From Cladocopium goreaui (lineage: Eukaryota; Sar; Dinophyceae; Suessiales; Symbiodiniaceae), in the NCBI GenBank assembly GCA_947184155.2, contig CAMXCT020001481.1:86254-150253 (forward strand): a stretch of DNA of 64,000 bases, in the 5' to 3' direction. The number at the start of each line of letters is the position of its first letter. Within the stretch, counting starts at the first letter, position 1. A program made the translations under genes and the position numbers. The notes under the pieces are model-generated. The model searched no databases. It was given only the letters and a program-made list of their open reading frames with translations, and was not told where the DNA came from. Below are positions 20,406 through 30,300 of the stretch, one piece after another.

Positions 20406-23400
20406 ATGGTCACGGTCACTTACCACCCGGTGTGTGGATCCACTTACCTTAGGTTGGCCTGGGTCACACGGTGTGGAAAGGTGTGCGCCGCCGGCTGCGC
20501 CTGGTGCTTGCGGAGGGCCGTGCTTCTGCGTGGTTTTCGCCTTTTTGGCGTGGCCCTGCACCGGGAGGCCAAAGCACACAAGCGGGCAATCGAGCCACAT
20601 TACATGCGGCCTGTTATCCTGCATGGATTTGGCACCAGTGCCAAGAAAAGAATGCCGAACAGTCTCGCTGACCTAGCCCAATTTGGCTGGTTGCCGCTGG
20701 CTGCTGCTTTATTTGGCACGCATGAATGGAAGCCCCAATGGCTACATCACAATTTCCTTCCAGTGGTTGGACCGCGGCTGCATGCCAAAGTGCCACCTCC
20801 TCCTCTCTCCCAAGCCCAACTCTCATGTACATCGCTGCAGCAAGCAGCTCTCCTGAAGTTTGGTCTTCCGTTACCTTTCCGAGAAATGGCTAAATGGGAA
20901 ATCACTGTCAATAAGCAGACTATAGATGTTGGAGAATTGTCCAAACAAAACTACATAGGAAGACAACCTGAAGCTGCGATGCCTGCTGCACTCAAGGACT
21001 CGGTTGACTGGGCATCCTGGGTCTTTTCCCTTGTAGAAGTCTGGCAAGATGACGCCCCAATGCAAGACCGACCCCTTGAAGTGCATTGCAGTGGATTAGG
21101 GGGTGGCCTGCTTAGTAGCGAACACGAATATGATATTTTCCTGCAAAATCTTGCGCAAACAAAGGTGTATGGCCCATCGCTTGCGATGACAGATAATTGG
21201 GAAGAACATATCACCCAATTGGGCCTTACCAAAACAGTGCACGAATATGCGGTATACCAGCTCCTTTCCACTGCTGATGGATGGACAGCTTGGCGTGATT
21301 TCCTCCCTGAACAGTTTTCTGATCCACAGCTGCTGCTCACGAGAGCGATCCGCCTCATTGAGGCCGCGACCATCCGGCCAGCCCACTCCAGGCCACCACA
21401 TCCGACCTGGTCAACAGCAATTATGCAGATCTTCCGTTGTTACCATCCACAAGGGAAACAGCTTTTTCTGAAGTCATGTTTTCCACACTTGGTCACTACA
21501 GCGGACAACAGAGGGAGCAGGGACATTAACGTGTATGGTTTCTCGGCAGGGTCCTATACGGGCTTAGCAGTCCACGAGATCCTGAGTGAATTTGCTGCGT
21601 TCCCTGGCCTCACTAAAGTTGCTGCGATTGCGACGCCGCCAGAGATGCTGCGACTTGCCACAGGCGAACGCAGAGTCACACTGGTGCACTGCCTGGAGGA
21701 CCGGCTATGTGTGTGGAGACCTGCTTCTCTGACAGAATTTAACTATCAGGTTGTTCTTATAGAGGGGCACCCCACCTGGAGTGGGCGTGCCAAACATTCC
21801 TATGGCCACTTGCTCTTCATTGACCTTGACGAAGGAGTCCACGAAATCCAGAGGCTACAAATCACCACCCCGCAAGTTATTCCACATGGGGTACGGTGCG
21901 AGGGATTGCTGCGTGTACTCTCATGGGTTAGCTTTGACCTTCCTGAGCACCTTAAGACGACTCTAAGTGATTTGTTAGTAGCAGCTGGAGAAGGGAACAC
22001 GGAGCTACAGAATATACCCATCGGTGGACGGGACATTCGGGATGGTCAGCCTGAAACGGAAGCTGACCTACAAGCAGTTCTGATTGCGATGATCCCCACA
22101 CCGGGAGGATCCCACGATGAGGGTGGGTTGCTGGTTCGCAACCTACTGGCGGAATTCCTGCGTGGGTTCTCATTACGAACCCTCATCTTCCTACTGGACA
22201 TGGTTCTTCCGCAACTAGACGCTTACCATGTGGGACGGCAGCTCCAGCATCTCCAGCCCTGGGTCAGTGTGGAACTTGCTCAGCAGAAGAAGCGAGGACA
22301 AACAGGAACACGTTTGCAGCTCACCTACCAATACGAGGCTTATGCTGGGTTTCATGTCGTTCACCTACATACTGATGGTGCCCCGCTCCTGCTCTTCAGT
22401 GCACCGTCGGATGTTCCAATGACCTCGCCGCGAGAACTTTGCGAGGCTGGGAATCTAGGCAACTTAGAAGCCAATGTGATGGCGGGCAGAGCATTACTGG
22501 GTGTCCTCCAGTTGCCAGACACTCAGCATCGGTGTGTCATATTACTTGTACATGAAAAGGTGATGTCTAGCGGAACCAGTAAGAACCCTGCTCAGCGAGC
22601 GATCAAGCGCATTGCCCCGAAGTTGCTGGAGGTCGTTATCGTCTCGCTACCCATTGCTCGGACCTTTTGTGGGCGGCTTTTGGACCAATATCTCAAAACA
22701 ATGAGTTACTTTGATCCTGCAAAGGACTGGCCGAAACCCATCGAAGACTACGTGTCCATGACCGTTGTATGGGAGGAGCTAGCTTTTCTGGGAGACACAC
22801 GCAGCCGCCATGAACTCTTAGTGTTTGCGCAGGCTAACCAGTCGCGCTTACCATTGGCAATGGGCATCGTGCAGCCGCATATACCTGTTCGCCGCATGGC
22901 CAGCGAGCGCAAAACGCAGCTGACGGATGCATTAGTCAGAATTTTGACACGGTTTTTGACACCAGCCACAATATCAATGGATGGGGCCCATGACAGTTAC
23001 TACTGTGAGTATCTCCTTCCTTTAGCAGCCCACGGTGATGGACATGTCTTGACAGTTTCCATTGCATTGTTACTGGCCATTCTGACAGGAAGATCTGACT
23101 TATGTATTGCCGGGGTTTTTGGTGCTGGCAAAACGCGGTCCCTTGCGGTCTTGCTCATTGCCCTGAGCTGCGAACTCAAGGAATTTGTTGCCATCATCTA
23201 TACGAAAGAAAATGTAGCTGCCAAAGCACTTGCGGATCAATTGAGTGATCTCGCGCCCCCCACAATCAAGAGCTTTGGTAGGCTAATTGGACGCATGGAG
23301 GAAGGCAAAGGTGAAGCATATGCCTCCAAGATTGACGTCCGATGCAGTGATCGCAATAGAATCATCGCTCACAAGAATGTCCTCATTGCAACAGGTGGCT

Positions 23401-26400
23401 CGGCCACGGCGGAAATGGCGATGCGCTACTCCAGCTTTGGTCATTGGATCTCTCGCACCTGGCTTGCCTTCATGGATGAAAGTCAACAGTATGGCAACTA
23501 CCATGAAATTGCAGCTCTCGCTGCTATTCAACAACCAACCCTTACTGTTTTCATTGGTGATCATAGGCAAACTCCAGGCGGATTGTCAAAAGGCCGAGCA
23601 GCGGCTGTCAATCGTCGCAAACTGTTGCAACGGCCGTTAGGGCTCCGAGCACTTGATAAGTCAGGAGACTATCTTCCGCCGGCACGAATGACAGCACTTA
23701 TAGCGCAGCTTTGGCCTGATGCGAGCCAAGATCCGGAGTCTGATCTCTTCAGTTTGCTGCGACTTGCAAATAAGTCGCATAGTGGCCCATGGACATCCAC
23801 TCCGCAAGACTACGAGCTGCCTGCTGCCCTGGGGCGTGTGTTTCACTGCCGAATCTCGTGCCAGCTGGACGCACACAGCAGCCTGGTTGCGGCAGCTCTA
23901 GCAGTCCTGCTAATTGCCACAGCACCAGAGGAATTGGGAGTACCTGAGTGCACCACAACCCTTGAGGCTGCAGGGTTATGTGGTCCTCACCGGTGGGGTA
24001 TCATTCTCCCTAACAGCTCACGGGTCTCAATGCTGACTTACCAAGCTATTGTTGCAGTTCGATATCCTGAGTTAGTCCTCCACGAGCCCAATCACATCTA
24101 CATTGGACACTTCGTGCCACATGAGTCCACTGTGGCACAAGGAGGCTTCCGGACAGTACTGTGGAAGGCACCTAAAGATCTAAGAGCTGCAGTCGAGGAC
24201 GTCGTTGCTTTCTGCACTTATCTGAAGAATTATTATCGCAACTTGCAACAGGGAGCGACCTCGCAGCTGCTTGTCCTATGCAATCGTACGGCGGTGCACA
24301 ACTTGCTGCTCCAACATGGCTTCCAGTCCGCGTGGTATGGTGGGCTGAGAGTCTCCACCACTTCCTCTGCCGCGGGGGCAACAGCACGCATTGCGGTCAT
24401 TGTTCAAACAGGCGTTGGGTTTCTAAGTGGAGGACGTCGGGATGCAACAGCAGATGAGCGCGAAGACTGCTATGGGAGAGCAACTGTAGCGCTCACAAGA
24501 GCCATTGAACATACCTATATTGTTTCGCCTCTTGATATGGCAGGCATGATTGGCATGGCTCAGACACTAGGAGTGTACCATTATGGCTACTTCACTCTGA
24601 AAGGCCGAGACATTCAGTACCATGGCCCTTCAAAATACCCCAGTGACAAAAGTGCCATACTGGACTGGGGATTAGTGGACCCATTTATTTCCCAAGATAA
24701 ACCTCCCCTTGCTATTGCCATGATAGTGACCACCAATGGCACGCGAGTGTGGCGACGATATCGGTTGGTTGTGGCATGCAGAGACAAGCTACGGCTACCC
24801 CCTGATGTCCTTGCAGCGTTAGAGTCCCGCACGCGTGATCATGTGCTGACGACCAGCGGGTTTTTCCCCTGCTCGATTGATCGGGAATACTTGTATGGTT
24901 ATGCTGCTGATGGGTACAGATCTCCTCTCTGGATCTGTGCAGCCTATAATGGGTCCCCAGCACTTGTTCATCGACATCGAGGCCACAAGGTCTTTTTTCA
25001 CGTGGGTATACAGGATCGGCAACTTGTCGTAATACCGGGTATCCACTACTTCGATGCCCATCGGTTGCAACCGGACCTCTTGGACACATTGGATCGCCGG
25101 ATTGATCCTGGGTCCATGAATTTTGCAAGCCCCGAGGGTGCAGGAGACACAGTGAATGACCCCTCCTCGGATGAGGAAGCGGCCTCTACCGATGACGAGA
25201 GTGACCCAGAGGACCCTACAGTTGCGTGGTGCCCACCTATACCTGATGCAGCTGAAGATCCTTCTGAAGATGAGATCGCGAGTGCAGCTGACAAGCTAGC
25301 AATCCTGATTACTAATGTCCAACCTAACGGAAACCCGTTTTGCATGCCTGAAAACCTTGGAGTTCTCCCACAGTTATGGCTACAGGCGAGATTGACGTTG
25401 TCATTGACTGCCATCCAAGAGAAGTTTTCGCGCATCTTGCTGAGTGTGGCCTGTGAACTGTGGTTGCGTGGACAAAGCGCCACAATGATAGAGGATGTCC
25501 TCCTGCAGACGGCAAGGGCTCTCACAATTCGTTTGGCAGAAAAGCTCGCCCAAGCGATGAGCTCGTTGATGAGATTGGCTGAATGCATGGTGACTCCAGA
25601 AACTGAATGCTTGCTGTATGCCACGTACTGGTTTCGGCCCATCCTGTCTGAGCTCATCGGCTCGGCCCTTGAGAGCTCTGAGGTGAACCGGAGTCGAGCG
25701 CCGAGTGGCCCAGTAAAAGTCCTGGTCACTGATCGGCCGCATCGACGAACTACTGGGCTAGTGGACCTTACGAGTGGTGCCTCTGCCCTATTGGCATGGT
25801 TCCCGGCTAGCTGGGCTAGCAAAATTGCTCCCAAACTTCTTGAGAATGCCCCTGAGAATGCGCAGAAACCACAAGAAATCAACATCGCATGCCCGAAACG
25901 TTCCTGTGACGAGACTCCAGTGGAAGGAGCAAAACAGCTGCTCCAAGCAGTAAAATTTGCTGCCAAAACCATGCCTGGTTTTCGTCTTGGACTGGATGAA
26001 GACTTTCAAATGGCTGGATGCTTCCAGGAGCTCATCCATGGATACACATCAGGGCTCGTTGAACCATCCATGATGCGAGGTCTCCAACCACTGGGACCGA
26101 CTCGCACTACTCTGGAAGTGATCATACCTTCTCAAGAAGGGCTTACACCTGAAAAATGGAAAGAAACAGCCACACTGTGCCCACTTGATTGGCCTTCCAA
26201 CTTCAGTCTGTTGCTATTGTGGCATACCAATGGGAGCCTGCATCAAACGGTAGCGCGACTCAGGAATCAACTGTCGCACAGCCATATGTTTGCTGAATGG
26301 ACAGTGCATATCAACAGATTTGCAGAGCGTGTTTTATTCCAGCAACCTGCAGTTTATGTAGCGGGACATGCCTTGCAAGCCAACTTGCGGGAACGAACCT

Positions 26401-26600
26401 TCCCAGACAGGAGAGTCCGCAAGAGGGTTCCTCCGGAAGATCTGGATGAACATCAACGGGCGATTCGAGCGCTACATCAGCGAGCTATTGCTCAGCAAGC
26501 AGCTAACCCAGTTTCGTTTGCACTCACCAATGAATGGAACGACACTATCACATCGGACAAGAAGCATCATTTGGAACATTTCATGAGAGGTACGACATGA
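20406..26600 (+). CDS. Alpha/beta-hydrolase-like and SF1 helicase fusion protein (2064 aa), ORF2 of G
   Basis: The frame is uninterrupted. I favour translation from the ATG at 20604 (residue 67, MRPVILHGFG) because the upstream codons overlap the hairpin-rich spacer and look noncoding. Near residues 375-390, VYGFSAGSYTGLAVHEIL is a GxSxG nucleophile elbow of alpha/beta hydrolases; an acid (LEDRL) and histidines (HSYGH) follow at plausible spacing. The helicase core begins near residue 898 with Walker A GVFGAGKT. Motif II follows at about 1020 (FMDESQQ), motif III at about 1050 (FIGDHRQTP) and motif VI at about 1360 (VALTRAIEHTYIV). The order and GDHRQ/ALTRA signatures are those of UPF1-like superfamily 1 helicases. 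An acidic stretch lies near 1580-1630, and the last 430 residues are unrecognised. A diverged copy is on the minus strand at 62612-52518, interrupted by D2. The protein may act on nucleic acid during the element's life cycle, but that is inference. Confidence 0.75.
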   Translation: MVTVTYHPVCGSTYLRLAWVTRCGKVCAAGCAWCLRRAVLLRGFRLFGVALHREAKAHKRAIEPHYMRPVILHGFGTSAKKRMPNSLADLAQFGWLPLAAALFGTHEWKPQWLHHNFLPVVGPRLHAKVPPPPLSQAQLSCTSLQQAALLKFGLPLPFREMAKWEITVNKQTIDVGELSKQNYIGRQPEAAMPAALKDSVDWASWVFSLVEVWQDDAPMQDRPLEVHCSGLGGGLLSSEHEYDIFLQNLAQTKVYGPSLAMTDNWEEHITQLGLTKTVHEYAVYQLLSTADGWTAWRDFLPEQFSDPQLLLTRAIRLIEAATIRPAHSRPPHPTWSTAIMQIFRCYHPQGKQLFLKSCFPHLVTTADNRGSRDINVYGFSAGSYTGLAVHEILSEFAAFPGLTKVAAIATPPEMLRLATGERRVTLVHCLEDRLCVWRPASLTEFNYQVVLIEGHPTWSGRAKHSYGHLLFIDLDEGVHEIQRLQITTPQVIPHGVRCEGLLRVLSWVSFDLPEHLKTTLSDLLVAAGEGNTELQNIPIGGRDIRDGQPETEADLQAVLIAMIPTPGGSHDEGGLLVRNLLAEFLRGFSLRTLIFLLDMVLPQLDAYHVGRQLQHLQPWVSVELAQQKKRGQTGTRLQLTYQYEAYAGFHVVHLHTDGAPLLLFSAPSDVPMTSPRELCEAGNLGNLEANVMAGRALLGVLQLPDTQHRCVILLVHEKVMSSGTSKNPAQRAIKRIAPKLLEVVIVSLPIARTFCGRLLDQYLKTMSYFDPAKDWPKPIEDYVSMTVVWEELAFLGDTRSRHELLVFAQANQSRLPLAMGIVQPHIPVRRMASERKTQLTDALVRILTRFLTPATISMDGAHDSYYCEYLLPLAAHGDGHVLTVSIALLLAILTGRSDLCIAGVFGAGKTRSLAVLLIALSCELKEFVAIIYTKENVAAKALADQLSDLAPPTIKSFGRLIGRMEEGKGEAYASKIDVRCSDRNRIIAHKNVLIATGGSATAEMAMRYSSFGHWISRTWLAFMDESQQYGNYHEIAALAAIQQPTLTVFIGDHRQTPGGLSKGRAAAVNRRKLLQRPLGLRALDKSGDYLPPARMTALIAQLWPDASQDPESDLFSLLRLANKSHSGPWTSTPQDYELPAALGRVFHCRISCQLDAHSSLVAAALAVLLIATAPEELGVPECTTTLEAAGLCGPHRWGIILPNSSRVSMLTYQAIVAVRYPELVLHEPNHIYIGHFVPHESTVAQGGFRTVLWKAPKDLRAAVEDVVAFCTYLKNYYRNLQQGATSQLLVLCNRTAVHNLLLQHGFQSAWYGGLRVSTTSSAAGATARIAVIVQTGVGFLSGGRRDATADEREDCYGRATVALTRAIEHTYIVSPLDMAGMIGMAQTLGVYHYGYFTLKGRDIQYHGPSKYPSDKSAILDWGLVDPFISQDKPPLAIAMIVTTNGTRVWRRYRLVVACRDKLRLPPDVLAALESRTRDHVLTTSGFFPCSIDREYLYGYAADGYRSPLWICAAYNGSPALVHRHRGHKVFFHVGIQDRQLVVIPGIHYFDAHRLQPDLLDTLDRRIDPGSMNFASPEGAGDTVNDPSSDEEAASTDDESDPEDPTVAWCPPIPDAAEDPSEDEIASAADKLAILITNVQPNGNPFCMPENLGVLPQLWLQARLTLSLTAIQEKFSRILLSVACELWLRGQSATMIEDVLLQTARALTIRLAEKLAQAMSSLMRLAECMVTPETECLLYATYWFRPILSELIGSALESSEVNRSRAPSGPVKVLVTDRPHRRTTGLVDLTSGASALLAWFPASWASKIAPKLLENAPENAQKPQEINIACPKRSCDETPVEGAKQLLQAVKFAAKTMPGFRLGLDEDFQMAGCFQELIHGYTSGLVEPSMMRGLQPLGPTRTTLEVIIPSQEGLTPEKWKETATLCPLDWPSNFSLLLLWHTNGSLHQTVARLRNQLSHSHMFAEWTVHINRFAERVLFQQPAVYVAGHALQANLRERTFPDRRVRKRVPPEDLDEHQRAIRALHQRAIAQQAANPVSFALTNEWNDTITSDKKHHLEHFMRGTT

Positions 26601-28964
26601 TCCCTCCAACACCTTCTCCCATCTTTTCCCTATTTGTGTCCACCTTGTCTCTTCTTTCCCCCGTGTCTCATTTCTGTTTCACTCCGCTTTGTCCTTCATA
26701 CAACATTGGCTTTTGTTTCATCAGCAACGGAAGTGGGAGTTTACTTCAATCACTATTGGGTCTTTCGTCATTTCTACTTCAGGTTACTGTCCATACTGGT
26801 GTGTCTGTCCAAAGACGTGACAGGTGCATTGGTATGCAGTCGGGGACACAGCTCTTCCTCATTTATAATTGTCAGGTTCCTCATGACCCATGCCTGGGAG
26901 GCTACTTCCACACTGGTGTGTCTGTCCAAAGACGTGACAGGTGCACTGGTATGCAGTAGGTGACACAGCTTTTCCTCATTCATACTTATCAAAAATGTTC
27001 TATCACATGCCTGGCCCCTACTGATTCAGACCTCCAACAGCCAGTATCCACACTCATGTGTTTTCATGTGGGAGTGATAGCCTAGGCATAACAAGCCGAG
27101 CAGCATGCTTTCCCCTTGCACTAGTGCTTAGAATGAGTTGTCCAGCCGAGAGCTTAGATTATACTAAGGCCTCCTCACACCATGAAGCCCACTGCATTAG
27201 TGCATGCTCTCGTACCCGGTGCCTGACAATCATAGGTGATGATGTAACTGGTTTCGCTTTCCCCTGACATAATACTGACGAGACTACCCCTCTCTTACCC
27301 TTCCCACTAGCTAAGGTACGTGAATTCATCGTTTTACCCATAGTTGATGCAATGTGCAGAGCTACAGTAGGCGTAGTGCCTCGGTTGGTGATTCTTTTCT
27401 GGTTGTTTGTTTGGTCCCTGCCTGCCGTAGCCCTCCCTCCCCCTCGGATGGTCCTCGTTGGCGCCTTGGTCCAGGTTTTACTGGTCCCTCCCTCTGGGTA
27501 TCGTTGCTTCCGGCGACGGCCTGGTTGCCGTGCCTCTGCGCGTGGAGTGTTTGTTGCATGGCAACAAAGGCCTTGGCCCTGTGTGGGGATCTTTCCCTCT
27601 ACACCATGCTTCATGTGTTGTTGGGGTGCTGTGTGCTCCCTCACTGAGGTATTCATCACTGTATGATCCTTGTCCCCTTCCTGGACTCCGCTAAGACACG
27701 TTCGTACCCCTTCTAGTGCGTGTGTGTCCTTTCTCTCTCTGTCCTCTGCTGCCTCCTGGCTCCTCTCCTCTTTTCCTCTGGTGGCTTGTTGTCTTGCATG
27801 GGTTGTACTTTGGCCGCTCCCCCCTCTTTGCTTCCCCCTTGATGGCAGGCTTCATTTCGGTTTGGCGTGTATTGTATTTGCTTCCTCTGTTGCCTGGATA
27901 CCGAGGCTCCAGCTCTGCACAGTCACCCATTGTTTCACCATGGTTACATTGATCTTATCCGGTAGTGACTAAGGATTTATCCGAGGTGGGACAGCTTTTG
28001 CTCACCGTCCCCCCCCCTTTTTTTTGGTTGAGTTGATCCCCTGTTGAATTCGTTTGCTTGTTCTTTTGTTTGTGTTGAATTTGTCTGGTGGCTTCCTCTT
28101 TGGCTGTATTGGGATGGGCCCTTCTCTCTCTGTGTTTTGTTTCCTGGGTGTTACCTTGAGGGGCGGTAGATTCCCGGTAGAGCCATGGACTAGGCTGCAC
28201 TGCAGTGAGCTCTACTGGCGCTGTCCAGTTGTGCTTCCTGCAGTTCAGTCTGGAGCGCCCGAGTGCAGCAAAGCCTGCCCACATGGTTCGTTGTGCGGAT
28301 TTTCTGTATTGCTATGACCTATGGCCCACTCGATGGGAGAGTGGCTTTGTCTGGAATATACAGATGCCTTCCTGTGCATCCGGTCCTCTCCGCAGAACTT
28401 GCTGGGACGATGACGCCTAGTGACTCCTGTCTGAGTATCTGGTGCTGGCGCACCGAACCACCTTTTCTTTGATTGTTTTAGTGCACAAGACTTACAGCAA
28501 TGCGAATGCAACTTTGTCGATCTACCTGCAGTATCATACTGGAAGTGCTCACGAGCCCATGTTATAGTCGAAACATCATTTGTCTGTCATGGCCGTACTG
28601 AGCCGGTCAGGCCTTTAGCCACTTTTTCACCCACGGCCTTAGGGTCTTGGGCACAATCACGTGACGGTTTCTGCAAGTGCTTACCATGTTGCAGGCTGTC
28701 TGTGCTCTCCTCCCCGTTTTGGGGGGGAAATAGATTACAGTCCCTTGCGGTGGTGTATACTGACAGGAACAGACTGCCTGGCATACGCTGGACAATACAG
28801 GGTGAACAGCAGAGATGCGGAAGTTTACTTATTGACAAATCGTCCATACAGGCGGCCTTTGTCGACCCACACATCAGTCTGCCTACAATGATGGACTCCC
28901 TTTGCTGTTCTCAGGTAAGACGGTCTGGGCAATCAGGTACAACACTTCGTGCACCGCCGCAATT
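26601..28964 (+). other. 3' untranslated region of G
   Basis: About 2.4 kb without a recognisable gene. Several open frames of 60-110 codons overlap one another on both strands and show no domain. It is T-rich near 27700-28060 and contains the stem-loop repeat described next. Confidence 0.5.
26793..26985 (+). repeat. Two tandem units with the G stem-loop
   Basis: A 117-bp-period duplication contains CTGTC-CAAAGACGT-GACAG at 26805-26823 and 26922-26940. The stem differs from the 5' copies by a paired change (G-C to T-A) and the loop is identical. Confidence 0.85.
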
Positions 28965-29289
28965 AATTAGTTTGCATGTTTTTGATGATGATACAGTGGC
29001 TAAGGTCGCTGTATCCAAGGCAAATCTGAGAATTTTTTGTGTTGGTTCTTGTTGGGCCCTGCCCCTTTCTTTGTTGCTTCGCTGTCTTGCTTTGTGGCGA
29101 AACGCAAATCTGGCTGGGGGATTTGCGGGTCGTTTTTTGGTTGTGGTTCTTGTTGTTTGGTTGGTTTCTCATGATGATTTGCCTGAGATTTTTGGACCAC
29201 ACGAGTCCTGTACACTACTGCTTTTCACTGCTTACGCAATTGTAAGGACCGTGCCTAGTGCGAATCGGCCAAACCGGAAGGAAAAAAAA
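28965..29289 (+). repeat. 3' tail of G shared with fragments L1 and L2
   Basis: About 320 bases align with the minus-strand copies at 4347-4690 and 14667-15010. Shared blocks include tttttgatgatgatacagtgg, ctgggggatttgcgggtcgt and gtaaggaccg. It ends in A9. A shared 3' end among copies of different length is what reverse transcription starting at the RNA 3' end gives. Confidence 0.8.
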
Positions 29290-29344
29290 ATGGTAGCGGA
29301 GCTCTACGGAGCTACCAACACCATTCTTCGCTGACCCTTGTTGG

Positions 29345-29600
29345 GGAGCGAGTCCTGGAGACACAAGTGAGGTGTTTGGACAGTGAAGACTCCGACAACT
29401 TGCCTGGAGATAAGCAAAGAGAAATAGGTACGATTGGTAGGTTGAAGTTGGGAGTAGGTCCTGGAGACACAAGTGAGGTGTTTGGACAGTGAGAACTCCG
29501 ACAACTTGCCTGGAGATAAGCAAAGAGGAGTATGCAAGTTGATTTTGAGAGACAGAATGAGGTTGAAGTAAGTCCTGGAGACACAAGTGATGTGTTTGGA
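29345..29600. repeat. Tandem repeat in the R2 leader
   Basis: Imperfect units share gtcctggagacacaagtgag, gtgtttggacagtga and gacaacttgcctggagataa. The corresponding R1 array is 2690-2900. Confidence 0.8.
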
Positions 29601-29677
29601 CAAGTTTGTTGTTAATCCTTGTCTGGCTCAAGTATCTGTGAACAAAGAAAAATATCGCCATCCGATCTGTACTAAGA

Positions 29678-29971
29678 ATGGACAAGCGCCGCGACAACCG
29701 GCCATTACGTGAAGCAATGGAGGAACAGTACATTGGTTGGATTATTGGCTTGGAGAAGGTGACGAGTGTATTTCGGCTGATACAGACTTTGCTTGTTCTA
29801 TTGGAATGGCTTTTGCCGTTGCTTGAAGATGTTCGTCTGAATGCGAACCAACGAGACATCATGGCAATGTTCCGTGACCATCTCAGAGAATTGGAAACCG
29901 AAATGCAGAGGCAGATTTGTGAGATGCGTGAGCATATCTTAGGCAGATACCACAGGACACTGCAAGGTTGA
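29678..29971 (+). CDS. Small conserved helical ORF of R-type elements (97 aa), R2 copy
   Basis: It starts MDKRRDNRPLREAMEEQYIG and ends LQG at the same codon as the R1 copy (2595-2302). The five differences are N/K, E/D, V/L, M/L and S/T. A hydrophobic helix near residues 30-50 is followed by a heptad-like charged helix. No family is recognised. It lies downstream of the primer-binding site and a tandem repeat, upstream of the Gag-like gene. Conservation of length and sequence in both copies is the main support that it is translated. Confidence 0.5.
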   Translation: MDKRRDNRPLREAMEEQYIGWIIGLEKVTSVFRLIQTLLVLLEWLLPLLEDVRLNANQRDIMAMFRDHLRELETEMQRQICEMREHILGRYHRTLQG

Positions 29972-30129
29972 AATACCTGTGACCCATTGCTGTATGATAG
30001 ATTTGGTAGATATAGGCGATAGGGTTCCTGGCAGTAGTGGTAAGCGTGAGAAAAATAGGTGACAACGACTGAGCTGCAACATACTGAGTTGCGGTGCATG
30101 TGAGATTTGCAGTTTTGTTGTGTAAGAGG

Positions 30130-30300
30130 TTTAGTGACTTTGGCAAGAGAGAGAGAGAGCCTGAAGAGTCGCTAGAGAGAGAGAGAGAGATTGTTGTGGT
30201 GACTTTGGCAACGAGAGCCTGGAGAGTCACTAGGAAGCTTGGTGATTTTGGCAGAGAGAGAGAGAGAGAGAGTGCCTGGAGAATCACTAGGAAGCATTGG
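30130..30300. repeat. GA-rich microsatellite with duplicated flanks
   Basis: Three GA runs are separated by units of the type tgactttggca...gcctgragagtc...ctag. The R1 counterpart at about 2040-2130 has shorter runs. Confidence 0.75.

Larger units (their letters stand above)
16630..29289 (+). mobile_element. G: 12.66-kb poly(A) retroposon with GT-like and helicase ORFs
   Basis: The insertion is bounded by an 18-bp duplication (16612-16629, 29290-29307) and ends in nine A residues. Joining the flanks recreates the sequence of R1 around 3190-3225, which serves as the empty site. Within it are a 5' region with four copies of a stem-loop, a 519-aa GT-like ORF, an 867-base hairpin-rich spacer, a 2064-aa hydrolase/SF1-helicase ORF, and a 2.7-kb 3' region with two more stem-loops. 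The 3' end is shared with fragments L1 and L2. No reverse transcriptase, endonuclease or integrase motif is visible, so mobilisation was probably in trans. The A-tail and long duplication follow from target-primed reverse transcription as in LINE-driven retroposition. I know no element class with this content. Confidence 0.85.

Noticed and set aside
20406-20603. Use of the first in-frame ATG at 20406 as the start of the helicase protein
   Set aside because: The first 66 residues have the composition of a translated GC-rich structured RNA and overlap hairpins. The ATG at 20604 starts a plausible protein sequence.
25046-25972. 308-codon minus-strand frame inside the helicase ORF
   Set aside because: It lies wholly antisense to the 2064-aa frame, shows no domain, and follows from its codon bias.
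27354-27694. Overlapping 65-104-codon frames in the G 3' region
   Set aside because: Several frames on both strands overlap, all are low-complexity, and none has a motif or a second copy.
16630-29289. G as an endogenised RNA virus
   Set aside because: A helicase and A-tail are present, but no polymerase GDD motif, capsid or protease was found, and the glycosyltransferase-like ORF and hydrolase motif do not fit a known viral layout.
16630-29289. G as a DNA transposon or Helitron
   Set aside because: There are no terminal inverted repeats, no Rep domain and no Helitron ends. The 18-bp duplication and A-tail point to retroposition.
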